Below the pieces are notes generated by a model. That model made no database searches, was not told the DNA's origin, and saw nothing but the letters and a program-made list of their open reading frames with translations. A DNA stretch of 64,000 bases from Hymenobacter aerilatus. GTDB lineage: Bacteria; Bacteroidota; Bacteroidia; Cytophagales; Hymenobacteraceae. The position numbers were made by a program, and so were the translations under genes. This document shows, one piece after another, positions 14,834-23,287 of the stretch. The stretch is from NCBI RefSeq assembly GCF_022921095.1, contig NZ_CP095053.1, positions 434,001 through 498,000 of the forward strand, read 5' to 3'. Within the stretch, counting starts at the first letter, position 1, and each line of letters begins with the position of its first letter.

Positions 14834-15087
14834 CGGGCGTCAGCAACGAAACAATGATTGAATTACTATCTGTCGTCAGCAAGATTGGAGCTACCGATAA
14901 AGAAAGATTTTTTGAAACTCTAAGAAACTGAAGCGGCTGAAGTGACTTGAAGAAACTCAGTAGCTATGATTCTTAGGTTCGTTCAATATCGGTTGCCCCG
15001 CAGCAATGACACAATGACAGATAAGGTAAGCTAAAACTAGAAGCTAGAATTAGTCTAGAGCTAAATTTATTAATTATTAAAATTATA
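14834..15087 (+). other. Intergenic region between terminase genes, possible packaging site
   Basis: 254 bp without a gene. It holds repeated words GTCAGCAA (14850, 14892 region) and CAATGACA twice (15004-15019), plus a CTAGA-rich end. A cos or pac site next to the terminase genes would be normal, but nothing here proves it. Confidence 0.35.
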
Positions 15088-16548
15088 GTGAGTGTTAAAT
15101 TAAATGATATACCAAGTGAGGATGCAATTCTAAGAGATTTATGTAACAGGAGCTTTTATAGATTCTTCTGTGAATTCTGGGAGACTATAGAGGCTGCACC
15201 ACTTATCCCAAGTCCACATATAAAGTATATCTGTAATGAGTTACAAGTTGCGTACGAGAAGTGGGAGAGGGGTGAAAGTCAGGATGATATAATTATTAAT
15301 GTTCCTCCTGGTAGTAGTAAAAGCACTGTAATCAGTCAATTGTATCCAGCATGGCTATGGGTTAAGGATTCATCAATATTTACCCTATGCACCAGTTATA
15401 AAGCTAAACTGAGTACTAAAAATATAAGCAGAACAAAAGACTGTCTTACTTCAAAGAAATTCAAATCAGTATTCCCAAATCTGATTCAGCTAAGGGATAA
15501 TGATAACAGTAAAACTAGATTCAAGAATAATAATAAAGGTGGTGAAATAGAAGTATCCTCTACTGGTGGTGAAGCTACTGGTAACCACTATCACTTTATC
15601 ATTATTGACGACCCATTATCAGTGAAACTCGCTGCTTCTGAGGTAGCCAGAGAAACAGCGAATGACTACATAAACACCTCATTAGCCAGTAGAAAGAAGA
15701 ATTTTGATACTACGGTTACCATCCTGGTTATGCAGCGTCTTCACGAAGAGGACCCTACCGGCGTGTGGCTCTCAACAAAGGAGGTAAACCATATCTGTCT
15801 ACCAGCTGAACTAACAGATAATGTCAAGCCTGTAGCAGCCAGAGCACTTTATGTAGATGGATTATTAGACCCTGTACGCAAATCCAATAAGGTTCTAAAG
15901 TCAACTAAGGTCAGTCTTGGTAGCTATGCTTATGCTGGTCAATTTCTACAACAACCGGCCCCGAGTGAAGGAGGGTTATTAAAGAAGCATTGGTTTCAGA
16001 AGGCTACATGGCAACAATTCCAAGAGCTTACAAGAGGTCAAAAAGTTGTCTGGGAATTTGACGCTGACACAGCCTACACAAAGAACACGACAAACGACCC
16101 ATCAGCACTACTAGCTTCAACCTACGTCAACAACACGCTCTATATCCGTGCTGTGAATCAGAAGTGGCTTGAGCTTCCAGAGCTTCTAAGATTCATTCCA
16201 AAGTTTCTTGAGGATAACGGTCAAACACCGGATAGCAAACTTTACATAGAGCCTAAAGCCAGTGGTAAGAGCATAGTCCAGAGTATCCGTGCTGAGACCC
16301 TGGTGAATGTGGTAGAAGCTCCCTCACCGACGCTTGATAAGATAACGCGAGTCCACGGTATAGCAGCTTTTGTAGAGAGCCTAAGAGTAGTGCTGATTGA
16401 TGGTAGCTGGAACCAAGATTTCATTGCTCAATGTGCCACGTTCCCAAATGCTGCACATGATGATATGGTAGACTGTCTGACACAACGGATAGAAAGAATA
16501 TTAGCAGCACCATTAAATCAGAAACGCAATAAAGCTATTTACCTATAA
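15088..16548 (+). CDS. Terminase large subunit
   Basis: 486 residues, GTG start. ATPase motifs: Walker A PPGSSKST (73-80) and Walker B FIIIDD (170-175). The nuclease domain has WEFDADTAY (D325, D327), LYIEPKASGKS and the terminal HDDMVDCL. It cuts concatemers and pumps DNA into the prohead through the portal encoded next. Full length and apparently intact. Confidence 0.95.
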   Translation: MSVKLNDIPSEDAILRDLCNRSFYRFFCEFWETIEAAPLIPSPHIKYICNELQVAYEKWERGESQDDIIINVPPGSSKSTVISQLYPAWLWVKDSSIFTLCTSYKAKLSTKNISRTKDCLTSKKFKSVFPNLIQLRDNDNSKTRFKNNNKGGEIEVSSTGGEATGNHYHFIIIDDPLSVKLAASEVARETANDYINTSLASRKKNFDTTVTILVMQRLHEEDPTGVWLSTKEVNHICLPAELTDNVKPVAARALYVDGLLDPVRKSNKVLKSTKVSLGSYAYAGQFLQQPAPSEGGLLKKHWFQKATWQQFQELTRGQKVVWEFDADTAYTKNTTNDPSALLASTYVNNTLYIRAVNQKWLELPELLRFIPKFLEDNGQTPDSKLYIEPKASGKSIVQSIRAETLVNVVEAPSPTLDKITRVHGIAAFVESLRVVLIDGSWNQDFIAQCATFPNAAHDDMVDCLTQRIERILAAPLNQKRNKAIYL

Positions 16549-16598
16549 CTCATAATTAAGCAGTATTTATATAATATAGGCATACATATAATTATTTA

Positions 16599-17885
16599 AT
16601 GAATCAAGAATTTAAAACTTTACTACAGGAATACGATAGTAAGTCAGCATACAAAACAAAGGCAATAGTAGGAAACGACGCATTAGGGCGAACAAATCCA
16701 ATAAATATTGTAGGTAATTCCGCTATTAATTGGTTAGGTACTGGTAACGACACTATTACAAAAGATGGTTATTCAGCTAGTGCTACAGGTTATGCTATTC
16801 AAAACTTTATTCTCACTTCAGCTAAGAAGATAGATTGGAAGGCTTATAAATTAACTGGTGATGATAATAAGAAAGAACCTGTAACTAATCATCCCTTAGC
16901 TAATATCCTGTACCGACCTAACTACAGTCAATCTTGGAGTCAATTCAAAAATGAAGCATTAGCCCATTATCTACTTACTGGTAACGCTTATATCTGGTTC
17001 AATAGAAATGTTAAAGGTAAAACTATTGAAATGATTGTATTGCCATTTGCTACAGAAGTATTAGGTGGTGGATTTATGAAAGAAGTTACTGGATATAAGG
17101 TGTTGAAAACAGATGGCACTTTTGATACTTATGAAGCCGCCGACGTATTGCACCTTAAAACATTCAATCCAGAAAGTTATAAGTACGGTTTATCTCCTGT
17201 TACAGCCTGTTATAAAGCCTTTACAGCATCCAACGCAAGTTTAGACGCATTAGTTAAGCTGCTACAGAACTTAGGCCCAGCTGGTGTATTATTCAACAAA
17301 GAAAAAGATTTTGAATGGACTCCTGAGCAAAGCAACAGTATTCGTAGTTGGTATAAGCAATATTCAAACGGTGGTAAGAATCAAGGCCAATTACCAATAT
17401 TTAGTAATGAAGTTGGCTATGTAAAGTTAGGCTTGAATACAGTGGAATTAGAAGTACTGAAAGTGATTAATGCGAGTCGTGATATGATTTGTGATGCTTA
17501 TAGTTTTCCTAATCAACTTCTAAATGGAGATAATTCCAGCACATTCAACAATAAAAATGAAGCACGTAAATCAGTTTACACTAACTGTGTTATCCCATTA
17601 GAAACCGAACTACGTGATGGACTGAATAGAATGCTGGGACAGGAGTATAATGACGAGGTATTTATTGATTTTGACACTTCCAATATCACTGAATTACAGG
17701 AAGATAAGAAGGAAATGGTGAGCTGGTTGAAAGATGCTTGGTGGGTATCTACAGCTGAGAAACAGGCTATGTTAGGTGTAAAAGTTGATAAGACTCTACC
17801 TCAATACATACTTCCCAACACCAAGAAATCTACTGACGAAACCGACGCTGAAACCGACGTAGCCGACGAAAAAGATAAAAAATAA
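16599..17885 (+). CDS. Portal protein (HK97 gp3 family)
   Basis: 428 residues with typical portal landmarks: HPLANILYRPNYSQSWSQF, YLLTGNAYIWFNRN, DVLHLKTFNPE..YGLSP and INASRDMICDAYSFP, where the gp3 family has its conserved core. The C-terminus is acidic and repetitive (TDETDAETDVADEKDKK). It forms the dodecameric ring at the prohead vertex. A CAGTATTTATATAATATA motif lies about 36 bp before the start. Confidence 0.93.
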   Translation: MNQEFKTLLQEYDSKSAYKTKAIVGNDALGRTNPINIVGNSAINWLGTGNDTITKDGYSASATGYAIQNFILTSAKKIDWKAYKLTGDDNKKEPVTNHPLANILYRPNYSQSWSQFKNEALAHYLLTGNAYIWFNRNVKGKTIEMIVLPFATEVLGGGFMKEVTGYKVLKTDGTFDTYEAADVLHLKTFNPESYKYGLSPVTACYKAFTASNASLDALVKLLQNLGPAGVLFNKEKDFEWTPEQSNSIRSWYKQYSNGGKNQGQLPIFSNEVGYVKLGLNTVELEVLKVINASRDMICDAYSFPNQLLNGDNSSTFNNKNEARKSVYTNCVIPLETELRDGLNRMLGQEYNDEVFIDFDTSNITELQEDKKEMVSWLKDAWWVSTAEKQAMLGVKVDKTLPQYILPNTKKSTDETDAETDVADEKDKK

Positions 17886-17938
17886 AAAAATATTATCTGA
17901 TTTTCTGATTTAATACAAAAACCGTAGTATTTAATTAT

Positions 17939-18060
17939 AAGGACACAGTTATAAGTGTTAGGTGTTCTTATTATATAAATCCTCTGTGTATAGTATCCGT
18001 CGTTTGGGTTAGGCCGAATTAATCATAAGTCCTACCCAGCGACAATTATTATTAGTGTCC
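17939..18060 (+). promoter_or_regulatory. Structured RNA segment between portal and protease genes
   Basis: Hairpin 1 pairs AAGGACAC (17939-17946) with GTGTTCTT (17962-17969). A second stem pairs GTCG/CGAC (17999-18002/18040-18043) and GGGTTAGG/CCTACCC (18006-18013/18031-18037). GGACAC can instead pair with GTGTCC at 18055-18060, close to the protease start, so two folds compete. Confidence 0.5.
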
Positions 18061-18070
18061 ACAATTATTA

Positions 18071-18823
18071 ATGTTAAAGAATTACGAATATAAAAACTGT
18101 GCTATACCCAATTTAGAGGTTAAAGCTATTGATGCTGAACAGCGCACGGTAACATTTTATGCAGCTGCCTTTGGTTCTGTAGACTCGCACGGAGATATAA
18201 TTTTAAAAGGTGCATTTGCAAAGACCATAAAGGAGAATGCAGCCCGTTTCAAGTGGCTAAATCAGCACGATACTTACCAATTAATAGGTCGAGTACTCTC
18301 AATTGAAGAGGATGATTTTGGGCTATTGGTGACGTGTAAAGCTTCTGAAACTACTCTTGGTAATGATGTTCTAGCCCTTGAAAGTGATAGGACTTATGAG
18401 CATAGCATTGGATTCAATACCATTGTTTCTGAGTGGGATTCAAGCCAAGAAATCAGAATAATTAAAGAAATACAATTGTGGGAAGTTAGTTCGGTAACAT
18501 GGGGTAGTAATCCTAATACACCAACGGTTTCCATGAAATCTATGTCACGCCAAGAAAAAGGTGACTATTTACTAAAGAAACTATCTCGTTTGCACACAAC
18601 ACTAAGGAAAAAGAATATTAGTGACGAACGAGTAGAAATGTTAGAGTTAGAAGTATTACAAATTAATCAATCTATTCAAGACTTATTATCAGAGTCAAAG
18701 TCACTTGAAGAAACTCCTGAGCCGCCCGTAGAAAGCACTCCTGAAGTTGAAGAGCCGACGAATAATATCAGTGTTGAGGATATATTAAATGTATTTACAA
18801 AGGCTATAACAACCAATAAATAA
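18071..18823 (+). CDS. HK97-type prohead protease
   Basis: 250 residues. Catalytic residues fit the family: H66 in KWLNQHD and S112 in YEHSIGF, with the preceding FYAAAFGSVDSHGDIILKGA block. The C-terminal 90 residues form a charged, coiled extension (LRKKNISDERVEMLELEVLQ), probably a scaffold-like part. It cleaves the capsid precursor and itself during head maturation. Confidence 0.93.
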   Translation: MLKNYEYKNCAIPNLEVKAIDAEQRTVTFYAAAFGSVDSHGDIILKGAFAKTIKENAARFKWLNQHDTYQLIGRVLSIEEDDFGLLVTCKASETTLGNDVLALESDRTYEHSIGFNTIVSEWDSSQEIRIIKEIQLWEVSSVTWGSNPNTPTVSMKSMSRQEKGDYLLKKLSRLHTTLRKKNISDERVEMLELEVLQINQSIQDLLSESKSLEETPEPPVESTPEVEEPTNNISVEDILNVFTKAITTNK

Positions 18824-18849
18824 ACAACTATATAATTATCAATTTTAAA

Positions 18850-19989
18850 TTGGAAACTAAAGAAGTATTAGAAAAAGTAGAATCTGTTGCTAATGAAGTA
18901 AAATCTACTGCTAACGAAGCTAAGTCTGCTGCTGAAAAAGCTGAGGCTAAAGCTATTGCTCTCCAAGGTCAACTAGACGCTCTGGAAGCTAAAATGAACC
19001 GCCAAGGCAAAGGTGAAGCTGGTGAGCCTGTGAAGGATGCTGTAATGGCCCTTTTCGAAGCTAAAGCCGACGCTCTACGCAATCGTACCACTGGTGAGAA
19101 AGTTGAAATCCAGCTTGATAAGAAGGCTGCTGTTACGATGCTTTCTGGTGCTGCTGTTGCCTTGCGCACGGAATCTCCAAACATGTTGCCTTACGTGCCG
19201 ACGCCTACCAACGTGGAAGATGTTTTGGCTAAAGGGACTATTGCTGGTGACCTCCTAACCTACGTGCAAGAGTCTGGTTTTGAAGGTGCTCCTGCTATGA
19301 CTGGTGAAGGTGCATTGAAGCCTAAAGTTTCGATTACCCTAGAAACCAAGCGTGAAGCTGTTAAGAAGATTGCTGCACATTTCAAGGTTTCGGAAGAGAC
19401 AACGCGTGATTATGTGCAATTCGTAGACTACCTAAAGTCTCGCGTAGTAGCTGAACTAAAAGACGTAAAGCAAGCACAACTAATCTACGGTGATGGTCTT
19501 AATGTAAATCTCCAAGGTATCTATCCAGTTGCTACTGAGTTTGCTTATTCAGGTTCTCCTATTGAGCATGTATCGAATATTGATGCACTCCGCAAAGCTA
19601 TTGCTCAAGTTCGCAAGGCAAAATACAATGCTACTGCTATCTTGATGCACCCAGACGACGTAGCTGATTTGGAACTTATCAAGGATGAAAACGGAAATTA
19701 CGTCCTTCCAACTATCCTAACGGGTAACATGCCAAATATCGGTAAAATCCAGATTATGGATATCGATGTTATGACTCCTGGTACATTCCTAGTTGGTGCG
19801 TTTGATAAAGGTGCTCAATACTTTACCCGCGAAGGTCTAACGATTCGTGTCTACGACCAAAACGAGGACGACGCTATCAAAAACATGGTAACGGTAGTAG
19901 TTGAAGAGCGTGGTGTACAAGCTGTTTACCGTCCTGAAGCTTTCGTTAAAGGTACGTTTGCAGCTGCTAAAGGCCTAATGTCTGCTTAA
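18850..19989 (+). CDS. Major capsid protein, HK97 fold
   Basis: 379 residues from a TTG codon; no ATG is available upstream and the next internal one (residue 49) would remove the scaffold. Residues 1-50 are an Ala/Glu/Lys coiled coil (delta domain, VANEVKSTANEAKSAAEKAE), the part removed by the protease. The HK97 body follows with EESGFEGAPAMTGEGALKP-like and TRDYVQFVDYLKS segments and ATAILMHPDDVADLELIKD. This gene uses more G+C-rich codons than its neighbours, as expected for high expression. Confidence 0.95.
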   Translation: METKEVLEKVESVANEVKSTANEAKSAAEKAEAKAIALQGQLDALEAKMNRQGKGEAGEPVKDAVMALFEAKADALRNRTTGEKVEIQLDKKAAVTMLSGAAVALRTESPNMLPYVPTPTNVEDVLAKGTIAGDLLTYVQESGFEGAPAMTGEGALKPKVSITLETKREAVKKIAAHFKVSEETTRDYVQFVDYLKSRVVAELKDVKQAQLIYGDGLNVNLQGIYPVATEFAYSGSPIEHVSNIDALRKAIAQVRKAKYNATAILMHPDDVADLELIKDENGNYVLPTILTGNMPNIGKIQIMDIDVMTPGTFLVGAFDKGAQYFTREGLTIRVYDQNEDDAIKNMVTVVVEERGVQAVYRPEAFVKGTFAAAKGLMSA

Positions 19990-20001
19990 TAGTAAAGTAC
20001 A

Positions 20002-20244
20002 ATGCCAGAAGTAACCGCAAAAACAATTTTTCTCGGAAATGAGGGAATGTGGCAGGTAGGAGAAACCAAAGAGGTAAGTATCCTACGTGCTAAAGAGTTG
20101 GTGAAACATGGACTGGTTATAGAGAAGGTGGTAGAGGCTCCAAAGGCTTCTACCTCTACTTCAAAAAGTGCTAAAAAAACACGTCTAAAGGCCGAAAATA
20201 GGGAGACTAAACCTAAAAATGTTCAAGATATAGAGCAGAAATAA
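20002..20244 (+). CDS. Small head-region protein of unknown function
   Basis: 80 residues, 12 bp after the capsid gene. The N-terminal part (AKTIFLGNEGMWQVGETKEV, then RAKELVKHGLV) resembles short phage proteins with a conserved 'G..GE..EV...RA..L...GL' pattern found beside capsid genes. The tail is Lys/Ser-rich. Role unknown. Confidence 0.65.
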   Translation: MPEVTAKTIFLGNEGMWQVGETKEVSILRAKELVKHGLVIEKVVEAPKASTSTSKSAKKTRLKAENRETKPKNVQDIEQK

Positions 20245-20273
20245 CGATAAAGAATACAGGATTATAATTAAGA

Positions 20274-20822
20274 GTGAGTATTACAAAATTTATAACAAAA
20301 CCAACAACTGAGCCTGTATCTATTGAATTATTTAAAGCTCATATCCGAATTGGAGCCGACGAAACCAGCGAAGACACACTATTACAGCACTATCTGTCAA
20401 CAGCGAGAGCCAAAGCGGAAAAGTACTGTAATCAACCTTTTGCAAGTAGAGTCTTAGAGACAACTTTTAGTGTAACTGAGCCCTACGTTTTGCCTCCTGG
20501 TGCTGGTGAAATCCTTAGTGTTAGTGGTTTTATCAACGATTTGAGCCAACTACCGACATTAGGTCAGTATTGGAATGAGTATGTGAAAGGAATATCAGTG
20601 TCAAGGGAATATCCTATTTGCTACGATAATCTACCTACTTACACAGTCCGTTACACCTTCGAAGCCGACGTAGAAGCCGACGTAATCCAAGCCATTTTAA
20701 AGATAGCTGCTGACTTGTACGAAAACAGGGAGAATAGCACTACAGGAGCCTCAAATAAGGCATTAGGGATTAACTACCAAGTCCTTCTAAACCCATATAG
20801 AGTTATTGGAGATGGCAGTTAG
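20274..20822 (+). CDS. Head-tail connector (gp6/YqbG-like)
   Basis: 182 residues, GTG start. It begins with TKPTTEPVSIELFKAHIRI and continues DTLLQHYLSTARAKAEKYCN, the canonical opening of phage gp6-like connector proteins; the end has QAILKIAADLYENRE. It forms the ring below the portal. The next gene starts inside its last codons. Confidence 0.88.
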   Translation: MSITKFITKPTTEPVSIELFKAHIRIGADETSEDTLLQHYLSTARAKAEKYCNQPFASRVLETTFSVTEPYVLPPGAGEILSVSGFINDLSQLPTLGQYWNEYVKGISVSREYPICYDNLPTYTVRYTFEADVEADVIQAILKIAADLYENRENSTTGASNKALGINYQVLLNPYRVIGDGS

Positions 20823-21138
20823 AGCAGGACAATTCAGAGAGCAAATTCAGCTTGTGTTTCCTGGTGCTGTAGAACAAACTGAGTCAGGAGGTCTAAGGAG
20901 TACCGGCGAAGGTCTGAAAGTGGCAACGTGGGCTAGAGTCCAGCAAATGAAGGGTAATCAGTTACTCGCATTAGGCAAGGAAATAACTACTGAAGGTTTC
21001 AAAATTAGTATCCGCTATAAAATGGCTGCATTCAACGCTGTGCAAATTATTTGGGGCAATAAAACGCTAAAAGTTGAAGGTGTAACCGGCGATGAAAAGC
21101 GTACTGAAATAACCATGTATTGTATAAATGCCAATTAG
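20812..21138 (+). CDS. Head closure / head-tail adaptor protein
   Basis: 108 residues from the ATG at 20812 (a TTG at 20806 would add 2); it overlaps the connector gene by 11 bp. The pattern RAGQFREQIQLVFPG, TWARVQQMKGNQLLALGKE and WGNKTLKVEGV matches the phage head-tail joining family (SPP1 gp16-like). Confidence 0.85.
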   Translation: MAVRAGQFREQIQLVFPGAVEQTESGGLRSTGEGLKVATWARVQQMKGNQLLALGKEITTEGFKISIRYKMAAFNAVQIIWGNKTLKVEGVTGDEKRTEITMYCINAN

Positions 21139-21460
21139 CGGATTAGATAAGCTCATAAAGCAATTAAAACAGCTTGAGAGTAGGGTAGAGGTTGAAGTTG
21201 ATAAAGTAACAAAGGAGACAGCCGAAGCTATAGCAGCCGACGCAAAAAAACTCGCACCAGTACAGACAGGAAAGCTACGTGATAGTATTCATGTGGTGAA
21301 AGATGGTGCTGCATACGAAGTCCTAACCGACGTGGAATATGCACCCAAAATTGAGCTAGGAGTACGAGGATTACCAGCGAGACCTTTTCTATTTCCTGCT
21401 TATTTATTACACAAAAACAAATTCCTGGATAACCTAAAAACCGCTATTAATAATATTTAA
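21128..21460 (+). CDS. HK97 gp10-family tail completion protein
   Basis: 110 residues, overlapping the previous gene by 11 bp. Signature features are LDKLIKQLKQLESR, AKKLAPVQTGKLRDSI, the YAPKIELGVRGLPARPFLFPA segment in two blocks, and a helical end. It joins tail to head. Confidence 0.9.
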   Translation: MPISGLDKLIKQLKQLESRVEVEVDKVTKETAEAIAADAKKLAPVQTGKLRDSIHVVKDGAAYEVLTDVEYAPKIELGVRGLPARPFLFPAYLLHKNKFLDNLKTAINNI

Positions 21461-21464
21461 ATAA

Positions 21465-21911
21465 GTGCCAACGTACGACCCAATTATAACTATCCAAAAA
21501 GCTGTTTTTAAGGCTCTACGTGACGCTCAAATTACTTTAATGGCTACTCCTGTGCCGACGTTTGAATTCGTGCCACAGACGGTAAATCCACCCTATATAT
21601 TAATCTCACAACAAACGTGTATTCCTTCAAATGGTAGCACGAATTGTAAAGTTTGGGAATGTACTCTCTTGCTAGATATTCTCACAACTTTCAGTACTGG
21701 TGGTGGAATAAATAGTGATGATGTTGCAGAAATAGCAGCTCAGGTATTAGGGGTATTAGAAGATAAGCGTTTAGAATTATCCAACGGATTTCAAATGAGT
21801 CCAGCTGAATTGATTATGTCAAACAATTTAGTAGATAATAAGACAAAAGAAACGATTGATGTTCACAGATTTTTAAGATTCTCTTTTAGTCTGGAATATC
21901 ATCAAGATTAA
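21465..21911 (+). CDS. Tail completion protein (DUF3168-like)
   Basis: 148 residues, GTG start, 4 bp after the gp10-like gene. It opens DPIITIQKAVFKALRDAQIT, has PPYILISQQT and VWECTLLLDILTTF in the middle and VHRFLRFSFSLEY at the end, all typical of tail terminator proteins of this class. Confidence 0.82.
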   Translation: MPTYDPIITIQKAVFKALRDAQITLMATPVPTFEFVPQTVNPPYILISQQTCIPSNGSTNCKVWECTLLLDILTTFSTGGGINSDDVAEIAAQVLGVLEDKRLELSNGFQMSPAELIMSNNLVDNKTKETIDVHRFLRFSFSLEYHQD

Positions 21912-21986
21912 TAATTAGTATCTGAATTATAAATTAAGAATTACAGATATATAAAACTATTTAAAGTAGAGAATACAAATTATAAT

Positions 21987-22418
21987 ATGGCAAAGAAAAA
22001 TATTAATGCTAAAGACATTGTTGTTAAAGCAGATGGTAAAGTAGTAGGTTGCGCTCAATCCGCTCAATTCGCAATTTCAGTAGAGATTGATGAAGCAACA
22101 TGCTCTGATTCAAATGGTTGGAAAGAGAGTGTTCCTGGTCAAAAATCGTGGAATGGTAGTTTTTCTGCCGCTTATCGTGAACTAACTGGTGCAGATGCTG
22201 AAAATGGTGTTACAGCCGACGACGTAATTGATATGCTCCTAGATGCTACTGAAGTTGAAATTGAATACTCTCAGCGTGAAGGTGGTATGCGTTATATTGG
22301 TAAAGCATTTATTTCGGAGTTTTCGTTTGATAAGCCAGATAAAGGTTTGGTTACGTGGAATGCCTCTTATGAAGGTAATGGTCCTTTCCAGAAATTAGCA
22401 TCTGTTCCAACGGTATAA
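21987..22418 (+). CDS. Major tail (tube) protein
   Basis: 143 residues. It reads as a tail tube protein: KDIVVKADGKVVGCAQSAQF, then SDSNGWKESVPGQKSWNGSF and RYIGKAFISEFSFDKPDKG, matching the TP901-1/phi13-type tube family. It polymerises around the tape measure. Its position, between the tail completion and tail chaperone genes, agrees. Confidence 0.9.
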   Translation: MAKKNINAKDIVVKADGKVVGCAQSAQFAISVEIDEATCSDSNGWKESVPGQKSWNGSFSAAYRELTGADAENGVTADDVIDMLLDATEVEIEYSQREGGMRYIGKAFISEFSFDKPDKGLVTWNASYEGNGPFQKLASVPTV

Positions 22419-22458
22419 TTAAACAACGTATACTATTTAGTAGAAATAACTAATAGAT

Positions 22459-22851
22459 ATGATTGATAAATTAGCTGAAGTAAATTATTTGACCTTTAAA
22501 GGTAAGAAGCATCCCTTTGTTGTTAGCAATATTCTCCAACAATTCGAATTCTGTAAAGTTCGCGGAATTAAGTTGAGTGAGTATTATGCTGAATTAGGTA
22601 AGTTGAATGTAGAGGAAGGTGAGGTAGAAGTTTCTCCTGAATATATGGAGGTTCTAACAGCTTATATCTACAGTACATTATATGCTGGATATACCAATAA
22701 AAAGAAACCAGTAGACTTTAAAGCTATTGATGTATTGGAATGGTATCTAACGAGTAGTGCTGAAGAAATTACTGAATTGGTTAAACCAGTGACAATTTTT
22801 GCTGAAGCTATTCAAGATAATAACACCGACGAAGAGCCAAAAAAAGCCTAG
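22459..22851 (+). CDS. Tail assembly chaperone, short form (G)
   Basis: 130 residues. Acidic and helical, with TFKGKKHPFVVSNILQQFEF at the N-terminus and EEITELVKPVTIFAEAIQ near the end. It terminates at TAG directly after a run of seven A residues that forms a -1 slippery heptamer. By analogy with lambda G, it binds the tape measure during tail assembly. Confidence 0.88.
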   Translation: MIDKLAEVNYLTFKGKKHPFVVSNILQQFEFCKVRGIKLSEYYAELGKLNVEEGEVEVSPEYMEVLTAYIYSTLYAGYTNKKKPVDFKAIDVLEWYLTSSAEEITELVKPVTIFAEAIQDNNTDEEPKKA

Positions 22852-22906
22852 GGGCAACAGATTTAAGTAACAGTGATAGCCGACCTCCCCAAACGTGGTC
22901 GGCTAT
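22839..22906 (+). promoter_or_regulatory. -1 ribosomal frameshift site in tail chaperone gene
   Basis: The heptamer A-AAA-AAA (22839-22845) sits in the correct phase just before GCC-TAG. Slipping back one base continues without stops into the 23261 frame. A 9-bp stem ATAGCCGAC (22876-22884)/GTCGGCTAT (22898-22906) follows 30 nt downstream. Its loop has CCCC (22887-22890), which could pair with GGGG at 22851-22854, 5 nt after the heptamer. Confidence 0.85.
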
Positions 22907-23261
22907 TATTGATTATGCCTTAAACGTGGTTGGTCTGTCGCCCCGAAAATTCTGGAAAATGGGTTGGGATGAATATGATAGGGCCTGTCTTGCATTCCAA
23001 TATAAAGAGCAAAGTGCATTAGTGGGACCTAGAATGGTTGCTACTCAGATATATAACCTATTGGCTGAAAAAGGTAAGTCAATAAAGGAGACTGATTATT
23101 ACTATTTACCATTAATAGATAAAAAAATAGAATCTGATAAGGTAGAATCTGATGAAGTAGAATTGGATGAAATGGAAACTGAGAGTAGTGAATCTATGAC
23201 TGAGTTCTTAGATAGAATGGAAAAAATGAATTACCATCAAAAAGCTACAGATGATAAATAA
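22845..23261 (+). CDS. Tail assembly chaperone, frameshift extension (T part)
   Basis: This is the -1 frame segment joined to the first 129 codons of the short form, giving a fusion of about 267 residues. The T part reads WSAIIDYALNVVGLSPRKFW then KMGWDEYDRACLAFQYKEQS, a typical T-domain, and ends in an acidic tail (SDKVESDEVELDEMETESSE). A stand-alone GTG at 22926 is less likely than the fusion. Confidence 0.85.
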   Translation, partial: SLGATDLSNSDSRPPQTWSAIIDYALNVVGLSPRKFWKMGWDEYDRACLAFQYKEQSALVGPRMVATQIYNLLAEKGKSIKETDYYYLPLIDKKIESDKVESDEVELDEMETESSESMTEFLDRMEKMNYHQKATDDK

Positions 23262-23287
23262 TTAGAGTTACAGTACAAATATAATTA

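Noticed and set aside
22926..23261. Independent gene starting with GTG at 22926
   Set aside because: The slippery heptamer and the open -1 frame from 22845 better explain it as the T part of the tail chaperone fusion.
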